A stretch of DNA of 43,957 nt from Gammaproteobacteria bacterium (GTDB taxonomy: Bacteria > Pseudomonadota > Gammaproteobacteria > JAAEPA01). The stretch covers positions 1-43,957 of the forward strand of contig JAAEPA010000958.1 in assembly GCA_024222475.1 (NCBI GenBank). The letters are read 5' to 3'. Shown in pieces: positions 17,906-27,242 of the stretch. The notes beneath the pieces were generated by a model that ran no database searches, was not told the origin of the DNA, and saw only the letters and a program-made list of their open reading frames with translations. The position numbers and the translations under genes were made by a program. The stretch's first letter is position 1. The number at the start of each line of letters is the position of its first letter.

Positions 17906-19114
17906 TTATCGATACCCTCTGAGGGCCAGCTTCGGTCGCTCCCCGGAAAGGCCCATGGCCCGACGCATCAAATGGTGTTTCAAAGGACCGGAACGATTGG
18001 CAATCGTCAGGCCTGCATTGCGCAATATGGCCACCGGCCCCATGGAGATTGAAAACAGCGTTTTGAATCCTTCCATCAGCCGCATGGTCAGTAGATTATC
18101 CCCTTTTCGGGCCCGCTCATAGCGGCGCAATATGCGCAGACTGCCGATGTCATGCTGCGCCTCTTGCAATACCTCGGCCAGGGCTGCGGCATCCTTAAAC
18201 CCCAGATTGACACCCTGTCCGGCCAGCGGATGGATGCTGTGCGCGGCATCGCCAATGAGAGCGACGCGGGGCAAAATATAGGGATTGGCCTGTCCTCCGC
18301 GTAATGGAAACACCGCCCGGAAGCTGGTGCCCGTGATACTGCCGAGTTTTCCCTCTGATGCCTGAGTCAGCATCTCGCAGAATTCCTCATCCTCCTGATT
18401 GACCAGATCCTCAGCCTGCGCCTTGCTGGTAGACCAAACGATAGAACACAGGCCATTTGCTAAGGGTAAAAAAGCTAGAGGTCCGGTGGGAAGAAATCGC
18501 TGCCAAGCCGTATTTTGATGGGATTGCTCGGTGCTGACATTAGCCACCACCGCATTTTGAGTATAATTTCGAGCCTGAAATGTAATCCCACACAGTGAAC
18601 GGACCCGTGAAGCCGCACCATCCGCACCCACGATGAGCCTTGACCTGATCCGGGTGCCACTGTCCAATTCAACTTCTACCCCATCCGCCCCGATCTCTAT
18701 ATCGCGCACGGTATCCGGACAATACCAGCTAATGCCCTCCAGGCCACGCAAGCGCTCAACCAATGCCCCTTGGATGACCTGGTTTTCAATGATATGTCCC
18801 AGATAAGGCTCGCTTAATTCTACCGCATCGAAATGGATCTCTCCCCGTCCCGACGCATCCCACACATGCATGTGTTGATAAGGGCAGAGTCGGCGCTTTT
18901 CTATCAATGGCCAGACCCCAATGGAGCGTAGAATCTGTTCTGAGCCGGGACTTAGCGCGGATACCCGCTGATCATAGTCGCTTGCGGCATCGAAGGGCCT
19001 CGGTTCCCTCGCCTCGACGACGGCAACCCGCAGGCCGGCACCTGCCAAGGCACAGGCCAGCGTCGCACCAACCATTCCACCACCTGATATCAAAACCTCA
19101 GTATTCAAAATCAC
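17906..19114 (-). CDS. ubiI: Ubiquinone C5-hydroxylase UbiI (VisC), FAD monooxygenase
   Basis: This 402-residue flavoprotein hydroxylates the ubiquinone ring precursor at the membrane. It shows the FAD Rossmann motif ISGGGMVGATLACALAGAGL (residues 9-28), the family sequence DYDQRVSALSPGS, the second FAD motif ALIGDAAHSIHPLAGQGVNL (about 287-306) and the GADGAASRVR region. It lies 19 bp after ubiH and completes the classical gammaproteobacterial order ygfB-pepP-ubiH-ubiI, which is why I call it UbiI rather than UbiF. Confidence 0.88.
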   Translation of the reverse strand: MILNTEVLISGGGMVGATLACALAGAGLRVAVVEAREPRPFDAASDYDQRVSALSPGSEQILRSIGVWPLIEKRRLCPYQHMHVWDASGRGEIHFDAVELSEPYLGHIIENQVIQGALVERLRGLEGISWYCPDTVRDIEIGADGVEVELDSGTRIRSRLIVGADGAASRVRSLCGITFQARNYTQNAVVANVSTEQSHQNTAWQRFLPTGPLAFLPLANGLCSIVWSTSKAQAEDLVNQEDEEFCEMLTQASEGKLGSITGTSFRAVFPLRGGQANPYILPRVALIGDAAHSIHPLAGQGVNLGFKDAAALAEVLQEAQHDIGSLRILRRYERARKGDNLLTMRLMEGFKTLFSISMGPVAILRNAGLTIANRSGPLKHHLMRRAMGLSGERPKLALRGYR

Positions 19115-19133
19115 CCCTTGAGATTCACGTTAA

Positions 19134-20396
19134 TTAGGCCGCATTCGTGCCCTGATGAGAAGGTCTCCGCAGTGCCTGACCGACAGCCAATCGCGGCAGG
19201 CGCCCCGCCATACCCATAGTTCGGCGCGCAAACATCCAGCGCAGCGGCGCGATGAGATCCATCACGACCAAACCGAGACCACCGGCATGAGTCATGCCCA
19301 CCAGGGGATTGGTGAATACCCGGGCCAAGGCATCGGTCAGGCGGATAGTTTTTCTAAGATCATCCCGGCGCCAACGTGCAAATTCATTTAGTACGATCTC
19401 GCTCCCGGCATCTTGCTCATCCCCATCGACCAATAATTGAGCCAGGGTGGCGACATCACGCAGGGCAAGGTTAAATCCCTGACCGGCGACAGGATGAATG
19501 CTGTGCGCCGCATTACCCAACAATGCCAGCCTCGGTCCTACCATCTCAAAGGCCTCGATGAGGGTTAAGGGATAGGCACTTCGCGCCCCGGTCTTGACCA
19601 ATCGCCCCATACGGTAACCAAACCGGTGCTGCAAGCGACTGAGAAATTCACTGTCGCTCAATCCCAAGAGAGCATCTACGTCCTGCTCCCGATTAGACCA
19701 CACCAGTGAACAACGCCCCTGGCTTATCGGCAGCAATGCCAATGGACCGGTATCCGTGAACCGTTCATAGGCAATATATTTATGATGCTGTTCAGGGGTA
19801 ACATTGGCGACGATGGCGGTATGTCCGTAGTTGAAACTGCGCACCTGCATACCGGCCTGTTCCCTGACCATCGATGCGCTGCCATCGGCGGCCACCAGCA
19901 AACGCCCGTGAAGCTCCAGCAACTTCCCTTCCCCGGCCTCGGGCCCGGGAGCAACCGTCACGGTCACCCGCTCAGAATCGACAGTAAAATCCCGCAAGCG
20001 AGCAGGCATGATGATAGTAACATTCTTCTGCTTGGAGACTTGCGCATAGAGGCATTCCCCCAACGCTCGGTTGATGACTACGTAACCCAGGGCCTCCACG
20101 CCCTGCTCCGTATGACTAATTCTGGTCGCGCCGAAACGGCCTCGCTCGGATACATGGATATGTTTTATGGGTGTAGCAAAGGCCTTCAGCTCATCCCACA
20201 GACCCAGGGCCTTGAAGGTCCTCACCGATCCGTAAGACAAAGCGACGGTCCTTTCATCATAACTGGGTTGTCCCGACCGTCCCACCGCATGAGCCTCTAT
20301 CAAGGCGATGCGATAATCGCTGGTGGCTAAGGCGTGCGCCAGACTTGCACCGACCATGCCCCCCCCGACGATAATGATATCGTATTCGTGATTCAT
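19134..20396 (-). CDS. ubiH: 2-octaprenyl-6-methoxyphenol hydroxylase UbiH
   Basis: This 420-residue FAD monooxygenase of ubiquinone synthesis starts at the ATG at 20394-20396 (MNHEYDIIIVGGGMVGASLA). A longer frame extends upstream but would add 26 residues with no family similarity. The chosen start follows the pepP stop as TGAtATG behind a strong GGGAGGGGAG ribosome site. FAD motifs are GGGMVGASLAHALA, YDERTVALSYGS and ALLGNAAHSIHPVAGQGFNL. Asn replaces the usual Asp of the GDAAH motif, a known UbiH variant. It is coupled to pepP and followed by ubiI. Confidence 0.92.
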   Translation of the reverse strand: MNHEYDIIIVGGGMVGASLAHALATSDYRIALIEAHAVGRSGQPSYDERTVALSYGSVRTFKALGLWDELKAFATPIKHIHVSERGRFGATRISHTEQGVEALGYVVINRALGECLYAQVSKQKNVTIIMPARLRDFTVDSERVTVTVAPGPEAGEGKLLELHGRLLVAADGSASMVREQAGMQVRSFNYGHTAIVANVTPEQHHKYIAYERFTDTGPLALLPISQGRCSLVWSNREQDVDALLGLSDSEFLSRLQHRFGYRMGRLVKTGARSAYPLTLIEAFEMVGPRLALLGNAAHSIHPVAGQGFNLALRDVATLAQLLVDGDEQDAGSEIVLNEFARWRRDDLRKTIRLTDALARVFTNPLVGMTHAGGLGLVVMDLIAPLRWMFARRTMGMAGRLPRLAVGQALRRPSHQGTNAA

Positions 20397-20397
20397 A

Positions 20398-21714
20398 TCA
20401 GTCTCTCTCCCCTCCCGCCATGACGGCCTCGACATGGTCGGGCTCCTTTGCCAAGGCCTGGGTAAGGACCTCATGTCCCTTTGAGGTCACCAGTACGTCA
20501 TCCTCAATGCGAATCCCGATATCCCACCAGCGACGCGAGACCCCTTTACTGTGTTTAGGGATATAGAGACCGGGTTCGATAGTGAGCGTCATCCCGGGTT
20601 TCAGCACCCGCCAATCTTCATCGATACGATAATTGCCTACATCATGAACATCCAGTCCTAGCCAGTGCCCCGTTCGATGCATATAAAAACGCCGATACGC
20701 TTCGTCCTTAACCAATTTATTGGGGCGGCCTTTCAGCAGACCGAGCGCGACCAAACCTCGGGTCAGCACCTTGACGGCCGCATCATGAGGATCATTCCAG
20801 CGATTTCCCGGCTGCACCTTCTTCATAGCGGCCTTTTGAGCCTTTAACACCAGCTCGTAGAGCGCTCGCTGCGCCGCGGTGAATCGGCCATTGACCGGGA
20901 AGGTACGGGTAATATCGCTGGCATAACCATCATATTCGCCACCAGCATCGATAAGCAACAGGTCGCCATCCTTGAGTACTGCCGAATTCTCCGTGTAATG
21001 CAGAATACAGGTATTAGCACCTCCCCCAACGATAGAGGGGTAGGCAGGGACGGTACCCGAGCGTCGAAACTCATAGAGTATTTCCGCTTCGATCTCATAT
21101 TCATACATCCCCGACCTACAAGCACGCATCGCCCTCCGATGGGCGGAAACGGCAATGCCGGCCGCTTTTTTCATGGCCGCGATCTCGGCACGGGACTTGT
21201 GTAGACGCAACTCATGCAGCAAGTAATCCAGAGAGATAAATTCATGAGGCACATGGCTGCCTGAACGCGCCTTGGCACGGATCTGATTTACCCAACCCAT
21301 CAGCCGCTGATCAAATTCGACACTCCGCCCCAGAGTGTAATAAACACGTTTGCGCTGTTCGAGCAACCCAGGCAGGATTTCATCGAGATCACTAATTGGA
21401 AAGGCATCATCCGCCGCATGTTGACTGACCGCACCCTGTAGTCCACTGCGCCGACCATACCAGAGCTCCTTGTCCTCATCTCTTTCGCGACAAAATAAGA
21501 CGTACTGCCCCTGTTTACGCCCGGGTACCAGCACCGCCACCGACTCGGGTTCATTAAAACCGGTGAGATAAAGCAGATCGCTGTCCTGGCGGAAAGGAAA
21601 ATCAATGTCTCGGTTTCGAAACTGAACGCCGGCCGACGGAATGATGGCAATACTCTCGCCCCCCATCCTACGCATTAAGGCCTTACGCCGTTTGGCAAAT
21701 TCACCAGGATTCAT
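20398..21714 (-). CDS. pepP: Xaa-Pro aminopeptidase PepP
   Basis: This 438-residue cytoplasmic metallopeptidase removes N-terminal residues before proline. The creatinase-like N-terminal domain (about 1-170) starts with EFAKRRKALMRRM and has FRQDSDLLYLTGF. The pita-bread domain has dimetal ligands in LIDAGGEYDGYASDITRTFP (two Asp), the substrate His in HRTGHWLGLDVHDVG, Glu in LTIEPGLYIP, and Glu in IGIRIEDDVLV. Length matches E. coli PepP (441). Second gene of the ygfB-pepP-ubiH-ubiI operon, with 9 bp to ygfB. Confidence 0.95.
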   Translation of the reverse strand: MNPGEFAKRRKALMRRMGGESIAIIPSAGVQFRNRDIDFPFRQDSDLLYLTGFNEPESVAVLVPGRKQGQYVLFCRERDEDKELWYGRRSGLQGAVSQHAADDAFPISDLDEILPGLLEQRKRVYYTLGRSVEFDQRLMGWVNQIRAKARSGSHVPHEFISLDYLLHELRLHKSRAEIAAMKKAAGIAVSAHRRAMRACRSGMYEYEIEAEILYEFRRSGTVPAYPSIVGGGANTCILHYTENSAVLKDGDLLLIDAGGEYDGYASDITRTFPVNGRFTAAQRALYELVLKAQKAAMKKVQPGNRWNDPHDAAVKVLTRGLVALGLLKGRPNKLVKDEAYRRFYMHRTGHWLGLDVHDVGNYRIDEDWRVLKPGMTLTIEPGLYIPKHSKGVSRRWWDIGIRIEDDVLVTSKGHEVLTQALAKEPDHVEAVMAGGERD

Positions 21715-21723
21715 AATTATTGC

Positions 21724-22266
21724 TTAACCATCTTGCAACCGCTGCAACTCTTCACGTAAAAGTAATGCGCCCACGCGCAGATACTCGACGAGTTCACTAT
21801 AAGCCGCCTCGTTTTCCTCATCACGATCCTCTCCCACCCATGCCTTAGATATCTCTACGATATCGCTGAGAATTTCGGCGCTATCTTGCTCAAGCGTATT
21901 GTCATCAGTCAATCCCGCAATGGCCATACCGCACAAAAAACCTTCGCACCAACGAGTAACCTCCTCGACCCTTTGATGCAGTGAAACTTGTTCGTCTTGA
22001 GGCAAAAGTAGGGTGAAGCTCATCTCGGCATTCCCCAACTGCTCGCGTGTAGTATCGAAAAATCGATTCAAGATCTGCCTGGTTTCTATCCCCGGCAAGT
22101 CAGCCGAATCGGCATCCTCTATCATCTCGCCAATCCACGCGGATGCGGATGATGCGTTATCAACGACGAGCATACCACAGGCCACTCCTTGGCATCCCGA
22201 GGCGCTGTATTGGGACTCCGCTTGCCGCAGAGCGTTATCTATATCGTCATAATTTAGCCAAACCAT
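21724..22266 (-). CDS. ygfB: UPF0149 family protein YgfB
   Basis: This 180-residue, acidic, helical protein of the UPF0149/YgfB family has YDDIDNAL at the start, CQGVACGML, and the family hallmark WCEGFLCGMAIAGL (about 106-119). It ends in VEYLRVGALLLREEL. The family has no agreed enzymatic role; in Pseudomonas a homologue affects a cell-wall amidase regulator. First gene of the minus-strand pepP-ubi operon and divergent from the zapA operon, with both promoters in about 120 bp. Confidence 0.93.
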   Translation of the reverse strand: MVWLNYDDIDNALRQAESQYSASGCQGVACGMLVVDNASSASAWIGEMIEDADSADLPGIETRQILNRFFDTTREQLGNAEMSFTLLLPQDEQVSLHQRVEEVTRWCEGFLCGMAIAGLTDDNTLEQDSAEILSDIVEISKAWVGEDRDEENEAAYSELVEYLRVGALLLREELQRLQDG

Positions 22267-22387
22267 GGCGTCATCTTATCATTGTTTGAGGATACCCCAC
22301 AGTAATGGCGATGGGAGGTCTGTTCCCATACCGGATGGGTATATTGCGGATATTGACCCATCTACGACAGCCACTTATTATACCCTT

Positions 22388-22624
22388 ATGGTAAAAAATC
22401 ACCCGGATTCAAACACCGAACAAAACCTCAAACAACTTGAGACGCATATTGATGAGCTGATAGCAGCTTACGATCGTCTTCGAGAAGAAAATAAGCGGCT
22501 GCGAACTAAGCAGAAGGCCCACGCCGCCGAGAGGGTCAGCTTAATAGAAAAACGTGACGCCGCACGAGCCAAGGCAGAACAGATGCTCAACCGCGTCAAA
22601 ACCATGGAAGACCCCCATGAGTGA
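22388..22624 (+). CDS. TIGR02449-family ZapB-like coiled-coil protein
   Basis: This 78-residue protein is predicted to be almost entirely coiled coil, with EQNLKQLETHIDELIAAYDR then LREENKRLRTKQKAHAAER. It matches the short family encoded just before zapA in many gammaproteobacteria. The start is the ATG at 22388; an earlier in-frame ATG would overlap the ygfB start and add unrelated sequence. Its end overlaps zapA as ATGAGTGA (8 bp), indicating translational coupling. It is probably a division-associated ZapA partner. Confidence 0.8.
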   Translation: MVKNHPDSNTEQNLKQLETHIDELIAAYDRLREENKRLRTKQKAHAAERVSLIEKRDAARAKAEQMLNRVKTMEDPHE

Positions 22625-22907
22625 TATCAGCATACCCATAACCATTACCATCCTCGGGAAAGAGTATCAGATTGCTTGTCCCAAGAGTGAAAAGGACGAA
22701 TTACTCGCATCTGCTGAATACCTCAATCATAAGTTGCGAGAGATACGCAACAGTGGGAAGGTTGCTGGTTCCGACCGTATCGTAGCTCTTGGCGCCCTGA
22801 ATATCACTCACGAACTACTAACGCAGCAATGGCAACGCGCGCATGTCGATACCCATATCCACTCACTTAACAATCGTCTTAGCACTCTTTTAGAAGAAAA
22901 CGAATAA
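22617..22907 (+). CDS. zapA: Cell division protein ZapA
   Basis: This 96-residue protein binds and cross-links FtsZ at the septum. The ATG at 22617 overlaps the preceding stop. The globular N-terminal part has ITILGKEYQIACPKSEKDEL, then LNHKLREIRNSGKVAGSDRI and ALGALNITHELL, typical of ZapA. The last 30 residues form the dimerising coiled coil. It is followed at once by the 6S RNA gene, the conserved zapA-ssrS order. Confidence 0.93.
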   Translation: MSDISIPITITILGKEYQIACPKSEKDELLASAEYLNHKLREIRNSGKVAGSDRIVALGALNITHELLTQQWQRAHVDTHIHSLNNRLSTLLEENE

Positions 22908-22909
22908 TC

Positions 22910-22940
22910 TTTACACGAGAAGCATCTATCCTGGTATAAT
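22910..22940 (+). promoter_or_regulatory. Promoter for 6S RNA
   Basis: A perfect -10 TATAAT lies at 22935-22940, with TTTACA at 22910-22915 or TTACAC at 22911-22916 as -35 (18-19 bp spacing). The predicted start is near 22947, about 35 bp before the mature 6S RNA. A second -10-like TATACA at 22964-22969 would start close to the RNA 5' end, recalling the distal and proximal ssrS promoters of E. coli. Confidence 0.55.
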
Positions 22941-22982
22941 AAAGCTAGCGTTTTGGTTTTTGTTATACACTGATTTAGCTTT

Positions 22983-23172
22983 GGACGCGCCCTGCGGTGT
23001 ACGTGGATAGCTGGGTATATTCCTTGAGCCTATCTTTATACCCACGGGAGTCAAGTTGATGATGTTGTTGTGCATGTCCGGTTTCCGGAAAGCCTGATAC
23101 ATCTCCAAGACTCCCACCCTGAACCTTCGGTTCGAGGTCGAAGGCTTGTCACGGCATATGCGGGGCGCGTCC
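22983..23172 (+). ncRNA. ssrS: 6S RNA (regulator of sigma70 RNA polymerase)
   Basis: This RNA of about 190 nt lies directly after zapA, the conserved ssrS position in gammaproteobacteria. The 5' end GGACGCGCCCTGCGG pairs with the 3' end GCGGGGCGCGTCC to close the long rod. Downstream segments resemble the canonical 6S sequence: GGGAGTC pairs with GACTCCC, TCCGGTTTCCGGA forms a local hairpin, and CCTGAACCTTCGGTTCGAGG matches the E. coli CTTGAACCAAGGGTTCAAGG arm. It mimics an open promoter and sequesters RNA polymerase in stationary phase. The usual fau/ygfA gene does not follow; ilvA lies convergent instead. Ends are estimates from the closing stem. Confidence 0.88.
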
Positions 23173-23219
23173 TCTCCCTTCATCTTAGTTCCTAAGAGAC
23201 TGCCCGAATAACCATCGCT

Positions 23220-24734
23220 TCAACCCAAAAACAGATTGTACGCAGGATTATCGGTTTCTTCCCAATATTGGTATCCGAGTTTATCCAGTCTCGCCCGAAA
23301 CCTATCTCTATCCTGCTGAGCAACCTGCATCCCCGCTAAAACTCGACCGTATGCCGCACCGTGATTGCGGTAATGGAACAAGCTGATGTTCCATTCCTGA
23401 CCGATGGTATTCAGAAATTTGAGCAATGCCCCCGGTCGTTCGGGAAATTCGAAACGATACAAGATCTCATTGACGACCTTGGTCGAATGACCACCGACCA
23501 TGTGCCGAACATGAAGCTTGGCCATCTCATTGTCACTCATATCAACGACTGCATACCCCTTAGCACTCAACCGATCAACGATCGATTGCCGTTCCATATC
23601 CCCATCATCCAGTTGAATGCCCGCGAATATATGGGCAGTGGTCTTGTCTGCATAACGATAATTAAATTCGGTGATGCCACGCTTCCCAATGGCACGACAA
23701 AATTTACGAAAACTCCCGGGTTTTTCTGGAATAGTAACGGCCAATAGGGCCTCGCGCCGCTCACCCAGCTCGGCCCGCTCGGCCACATGCCTTAAACGGT
23801 CAAAATTAATATTGGCGCCACTGTTGATTGCAATCATATGACGGTGGGTAATCCGCTCGCGTTTAACATACTTTTTAATCCCGGCTACGGCAAGGGCACC
23901 GGCAGGCTCGGCAAGGGTACGCGTATCATCGAAGATATCCTTGATGGCCGCGCAAATCTCATCGGTATCCACCAGCAGGACCTCATCCACATATTTTCGT
24001 GCTAGACGAAATCCCTCTTTACCAATCTGCTTCACCGCAACACCGTCGGCAAAAATTCCCACCTGGTCCAAGATGACTCGACGTCCTTTACTTAGAGCCA
24101 TCTGCAAGGAAGGAGCGTCCTTCGGCTCCACACCGATAATCTTCACCTCCGGGCGTAGATGCTTGATAAACGTAGCCACACCAGCGATGAGTCCACCCCC
24201 ACCGACCGGAACAAAGATCGCTTCTAAATCATCCGGGTGTTGCCTGACAATCTCCAGAGCGATGGTCCCTTGCCCGGCAATAACCTGCGGATCATCGTAG
24301 GGATGGATAAAAACCATGCCCTTTTGGCTGGCCAACAGCATCGAATGCTCATAGGCCCCATCGTATGTGTCCCCGTGCAATATTGGCCTGCCCCCGAAGG
24401 AACGTACAGCTCTCACCTTTATGGGGGGCGTCGTACGAGGCATTACGATAATGGCCTTAATACCCAAGCGGCTAGCCGCCAGCGCCACTCCCTGGGCATG
24501 GTTACCGGCAGAGGCGGTGATGACACCACGAGAGCGCTGTTCTTGGTCTAATTGTACGATCTTGTTATAAGCGCCACGGAGTTTGAACGAAAACACCGGC
24601 TGCTGATCTTCACGTTTTAGGTAGACTTGATTGTTGAGTCGCCGGGAAAGGGAGGGCGCCAGATCAAGGGTCGACTCTATAGCGACGTCATAAACCCTGG
24701 CGGTCAGTATTTCTTTTATATAATCGCGAGACAT
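23220..24734 (-). CDS. ilvA: Threonine ammonia-lyase, biosynthetic
   Basis: This 504-residue PLP enzyme converts threonine to 2-oxobutanoate for isoleucine synthesis. PLP-binding Lys51 lies in FSFKLRGAYN. The phosphate loop is VGGGGLIAGVA, and SAGNHAQGVA gives the cofactor-ring Asn. The C-terminal third (about 330-504) holds two ACT-like regulatory domains, with PEKPGSFRKFCRAIGKRGI and PERPGALLKFLNTIG, expected to bind isoleucine/valine. Length equals E. coli IlvA (514). It is divergent from rpiA and convergent with the 6S RNA. Confidence 0.95.
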   Translation of the reverse strand: MSRDYIKEILTARVYDVAIESTLDLAPSLSRRLNNQVYLKREDQQPVFSFKLRGAYNKIVQLDQEQRSRGVITASAGNHAQGVALAASRLGIKAIIVMPRTTPPIKVRAVRSFGGRPILHGDTYDGAYEHSMLLASQKGMVFIHPYDDPQVIAGQGTIALEIVRQHPDDLEAIFVPVGGGGLIAGVATFIKHLRPEVKIIGVEPKDAPSLQMALSKGRRVILDQVGIFADGVAVKQIGKEGFRLARKYVDEVLLVDTDEICAAIKDIFDDTRTLAEPAGALAVAGIKKYVKRERITHRHMIAINSGANINFDRLRHVAERAELGERREALLAVTIPEKPGSFRKFCRAIGKRGITEFNYRYADKTTAHIFAGIQLDDGDMERQSIVDRLSAKGYAVVDMSDNEMAKLHVRHMVGGHSTKVVNEILYRFEFPERPGALLKFLNTIGQEWNISLFHYRNHGAAYGRVLAGMQVAQQDRDRFRARLDKLGYQYWEETDNPAYNLFLG

Positions 24735-24942
24735 CCTAGCGCTCTAATGATTTTAGGTGAATGAATAAGTCTTCAATATAAGGCATTTTCCGAATATTCT
24801 AATATATTTCTGAGCCCATGAGATAAAAATCCTATGACTTGCAAAACCTCAGCCAGTATTATTTCTATATCCGTCACGAGGATATTACTCATCCTATGTA
24901 CCGGTATCGAAATTTCAAATAGCTAACGAGTCGAGTATTAAT
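24735..24942. other. Divergent ilvA/rpiA promoter region
   Basis: These 208 AT-rich bp separate the two divergent starts. I see no ilv-type leader peptide with runs of branched-chain codons and no clear attenuator hairpin. Promoter elements for both genes must lie here, but none is strong enough to mark. Confidence 0.3.
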
Positions 24943-25599
24943 ATGAATCAAGACCAAATGAAAAAACAGGTTGCCGAGGCCGCCATCGAGTATATCGAAA
25001 TGGGGGATGTCATTGGTGTCGGTACCGGTTCAACCGCAAATTATTTCATCGATGCACTTGCCAAGATGAAAGGTAAGATCGATGGCACGGTGGCCAGTTC
25101 GCAGGCCAGCGCACAACGCCTCCAAGGGCATGCCATCCCTGTTCTGGAGCTAAATGAAGTGGGCGACCTACCCCTCTACGTGGATGGCGCCGATGAAGCC
25201 ACCCGACAGCTGCATCTGATCAAAGGGGGTGGAGGCGCGCTGACCCGGGAGAAGATCGTCGCCGGCGCCAGCGAGAGATTTGTGTGTATCGCCGATAGCT
25301 CCAAACTTGTGGATGTTCTTGGTAAATTTCCTTTGCCGATAGAGGTCATCCCCATGGCACGCAGCTTTGTGGCGCGCCAGCTCGTCAAACGGGGCAGCCT
25401 GCCCGAACTGCGGGATATGTTTAAAACGGATAACGGGAATATGATCTTGGACGTACACAACCTCGAGATTCTGCAACCCACAAAAATGGAAGCCGAACTC
25501 AACAACATCTCTGGAGTCGTCACGGTTGGAATATTCGCCTTACGACCGGCCGATGTACTTTTATTGGGTACGCCCAGTGGGGTGGAAAAATTGGGCTGA
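24943..25599 (+). CDS. rpiA: Ribose-5-phosphate isomerase A
   Basis: This 218-residue enzyme interconverts ribose-5-phosphate and ribulose-5-phosphate. Motifs are [15 protein letters not shown] (phosphate loop), VDGADEA with catalytic Asp, and [15 protein letters not shown] with catalytic Glu and Lys. [11 protein letters not shown] and [13 protein letters not shown] match the C-terminal part. Length matches E. coli RpiA (219). It ends 4 bp before a palindromic MITE-like element. Confidence 0.96.
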   Translation: MNQDQMKKQVAEAAIEYIEMGDVIGVGTGSTANYFIDALAKMKGKIDGTVASSQASAQRLQGHAIPVLELNEVGDLPLYVDGADEATRQLHLIKGGGGALTREKIVAGASERFVCIADSSKLVDVLGKFPLPIEVIPMARSFVARQLVKRGSLPELRDMFKTDNGNMILDVHNLEILQPTKMEAELNNISGVVTVGIFALRPADVLLLGTPSGVEKLG

Positions 25600-25603
25600 T
25601 ATT

Positions 25604-25767
25604 TATACTTCGAACGGTTGTAAATCACGATTTTTCGCTGCCCCTGAACATCGATAGCCGCGTTGCTCAGGCTCGCAATAAAACCTTGCTATTACTCACC
25701 TTCGCGCCTTGCTCTCGATGCCCATGGCTCACCCAAAATTTCTCAATTTACAACCGTTCGAAGTATA
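25604..25767. mobile_element. MITE-like 164-bp palindromic element
   Basis: Perfect 22-bp inverted repeats at 25604-25625 and 25746-25767 (outer sequence TATACTTCGAACGGTTG) enclose about 120 bp. The interior also pairs imperfectly: CATCGATAGC with GCTCTCGATG, and ATTTTTCG with CAAAATTT. The whole unit would therefore fold into one long hairpin. It codes for nothing. The ends begin and finish with TATA, which could include a TA target duplication. It lies between the convergent rpiA and amidase genes and may serve as their terminator. Confidence 0.65.
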
Positions 25768-25818
25768 GCCCCGATTATTGGCGTTACACCTAAACTGACA
25801 GGAGTGCCTTAAAACCGC

Positions 25819-27171
25819 CTACCCCCCCGCGCTGATAGGTATCTGCAACATCTGGCCGGCACGGATACGATCGCTCTTGAGCGCGTTATAATGACGTATC
25901 GTGTTGATCTCGACATCATAACGCTGCGCTATAGCAGAGAGTGTTTCGCCTGATCGTATGACATGTGTAGTGCGATTCATTGAGGCCAGCAGGGTGCCCG
26001 GCGGAGCATAGCCCTTCAAATAATGTTTGATTCCCCCCAACAGGGCCTTGGCAAGGTTACCTTGATGCACCTTACTGCGCAGTCGCCTTTCATCCTGAGT
26101 ATTGGACAAAAAGGCCGTCTCCACTAGCACGGAGGGCATATCGTGCGCCTTCAAAACGACGAATCCAGCCTGCTCCACCCGATTGCGATGAATCTTTCCG
26201 GTCTTTTTCAGCGATTTCAACATGCCGTCGGCCAGATCGATACTGGCCTCGATGGTAGCATTCAGCATAAGGTCCACGATGACCTTGGCCAGCTGGTCTT
26301 CCTTACCAAATAGCACGTCGTCTTTTAGATCGACCCTATTCTCATTCTCTGCCAATACCCGGGCCGCCTCGCTAGTCGCCCCGTTCTTGGATAGTACATA
26401 TACCGATGAGCCTCGCGCCCGACGATTCCTCGCGGCATCGGCATGAATCGATATAAACAGATCGGCCTTGTGCTGCCTGGCCCGGGCGATCCTGGTGCGC
26501 AGAGGCAAAAAGACATCCCCTTCACGTATCATTACCGCGCGTATCCCTTTTTCCCTTTTAACAAGGGCTTCCAGACGCCTTGCGATGGCAAGCACAACAT
26601 TTTTTTCTTTCGTCTTATACCTTCTACCTATGGCCCCAGGGTCCTTGCCACCATGGCCGGCATCGATGGCGATGACCACATCACGGAGTTGTTTCTTTTC
26701 GGAATTGGCGGTAATGACCGGTTCGCGTTTCTTACTGCGTTGAGGATGGAGCTCAACCAATAACCGGTGCCCCTTGCCTTTGGCCGGAGGTAACAGAAAA
26801 CTCTTGGGACTGACGGCCCTAGCTAGGTCTAAAACCACCCGCAGATCGGAACGCTCTCGCTTAGCGTAACGGATATTCCTGAGCAGGGAATGATCGAATC
26901 TCGGGCTGTCGAACCCCTGGGATAGCCGCGCATCGTTAAGATCGATCACCACCCGCTCTGGATTATGCAGGGTAAATATTTTATGGTGAACGGATGCGCT
27001 TAAATCAAAAATTACATTATTTTTATCACCTTTCGAGGACTGGCGAATGCTGCGGACCATGACTTTCTGGCGTGCCCATAACGGCTGTGAATACAAACTG
27101 AGTAACGCTGTGAGCCCACCCGCCAAACATTCAAATATGAATTGACGCCTAGGTTGCAATATTTTATTCAC
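25819..27171 (-). CDS. amiC: N-acetylmuramoyl-L-alanine amidase (AmiC/AmiB-type) with LysM
   Basis: This 450-residue periplasmic amidase splits septal peptidoglycan. The N-terminus has a Tat-like signal (QPRRQFIFECLAGG, twin Arg then a hydrophobic stretch). An AMIN domain (about 38-140) precedes Amidase_3 (about 168-385), with zinc ligands in AIDAGHGGKDPGAIG, FISIHADA and the catalytic Glu in VLVETAFLSN. A C-terminal LysM (about 403-446: THVIRSGETLSAIAQRYDVE) adds peptidoglycan binding. The LysM layout resembles AmiB-type proteins, whereas the Tat-like signal is AmiA/AmiC-like, so the symbol is approximate. It follows tsaE at 248 bp, as in the usual queG-nnrD-tsaE-ami order. Confidence 0.9.
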   Translation of the reverse strand: MNKILQPRRQFIFECLAGGLTALLSLYSQPLWARQKVMVRSIRQSSKGDKNNVIFDLSASVHHKIFTLHNPERVVIDLNDARLSQGFDSPRFDHSLLRNIRYAKRERSDLRVVLDLARAVSPKSFLLPPAKGKGHRLLVELHPQRSKKREPVITANSEKKQLRDVVIAIDAGHGGKDPGAIGRRYKTKEKNVVLAIARRLEALVKREKGIRAVMIREGDVFLPLRTRIARARQHKADLFISIHADAARNRRARGSSVYVLSKNGATSEAARVLAENENRVDLKDDVLFGKEDQLAKVIVDLMLNATIEASIDLADGMLKSLKKTGKIHRNRVEQAGFVVLKAHDMPSVLVETAFLSNTQDERRLRSKVHQGNLAKALLGGIKHYLKGYAPPGTLLASMNRTTHVIRSGETLSAIAQRYDVEINTIRHYNALKSDRIRAGQMLQIPISAGG

Positions 27172-27242
27172 GGCCTAGCTGCCCTCCCATGATGGATGGC
27201 ACCCGATCATCGTATAGTGATAGTGGAGGATAAAAATCATAG

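Noticed and set aside
22926..23183. Minus-strand frame of 85 codons across the 6S RNA region
   Set aside because: It is antisense to the structured 6S RNA and has no family similarity or ribosome site.
24735..24942. Possible ilv attenuator leader upstream of ilvA
   Set aside because: No short frame rich in Ile/Val/Leu codons and no terminator/antiterminator pair could be found.
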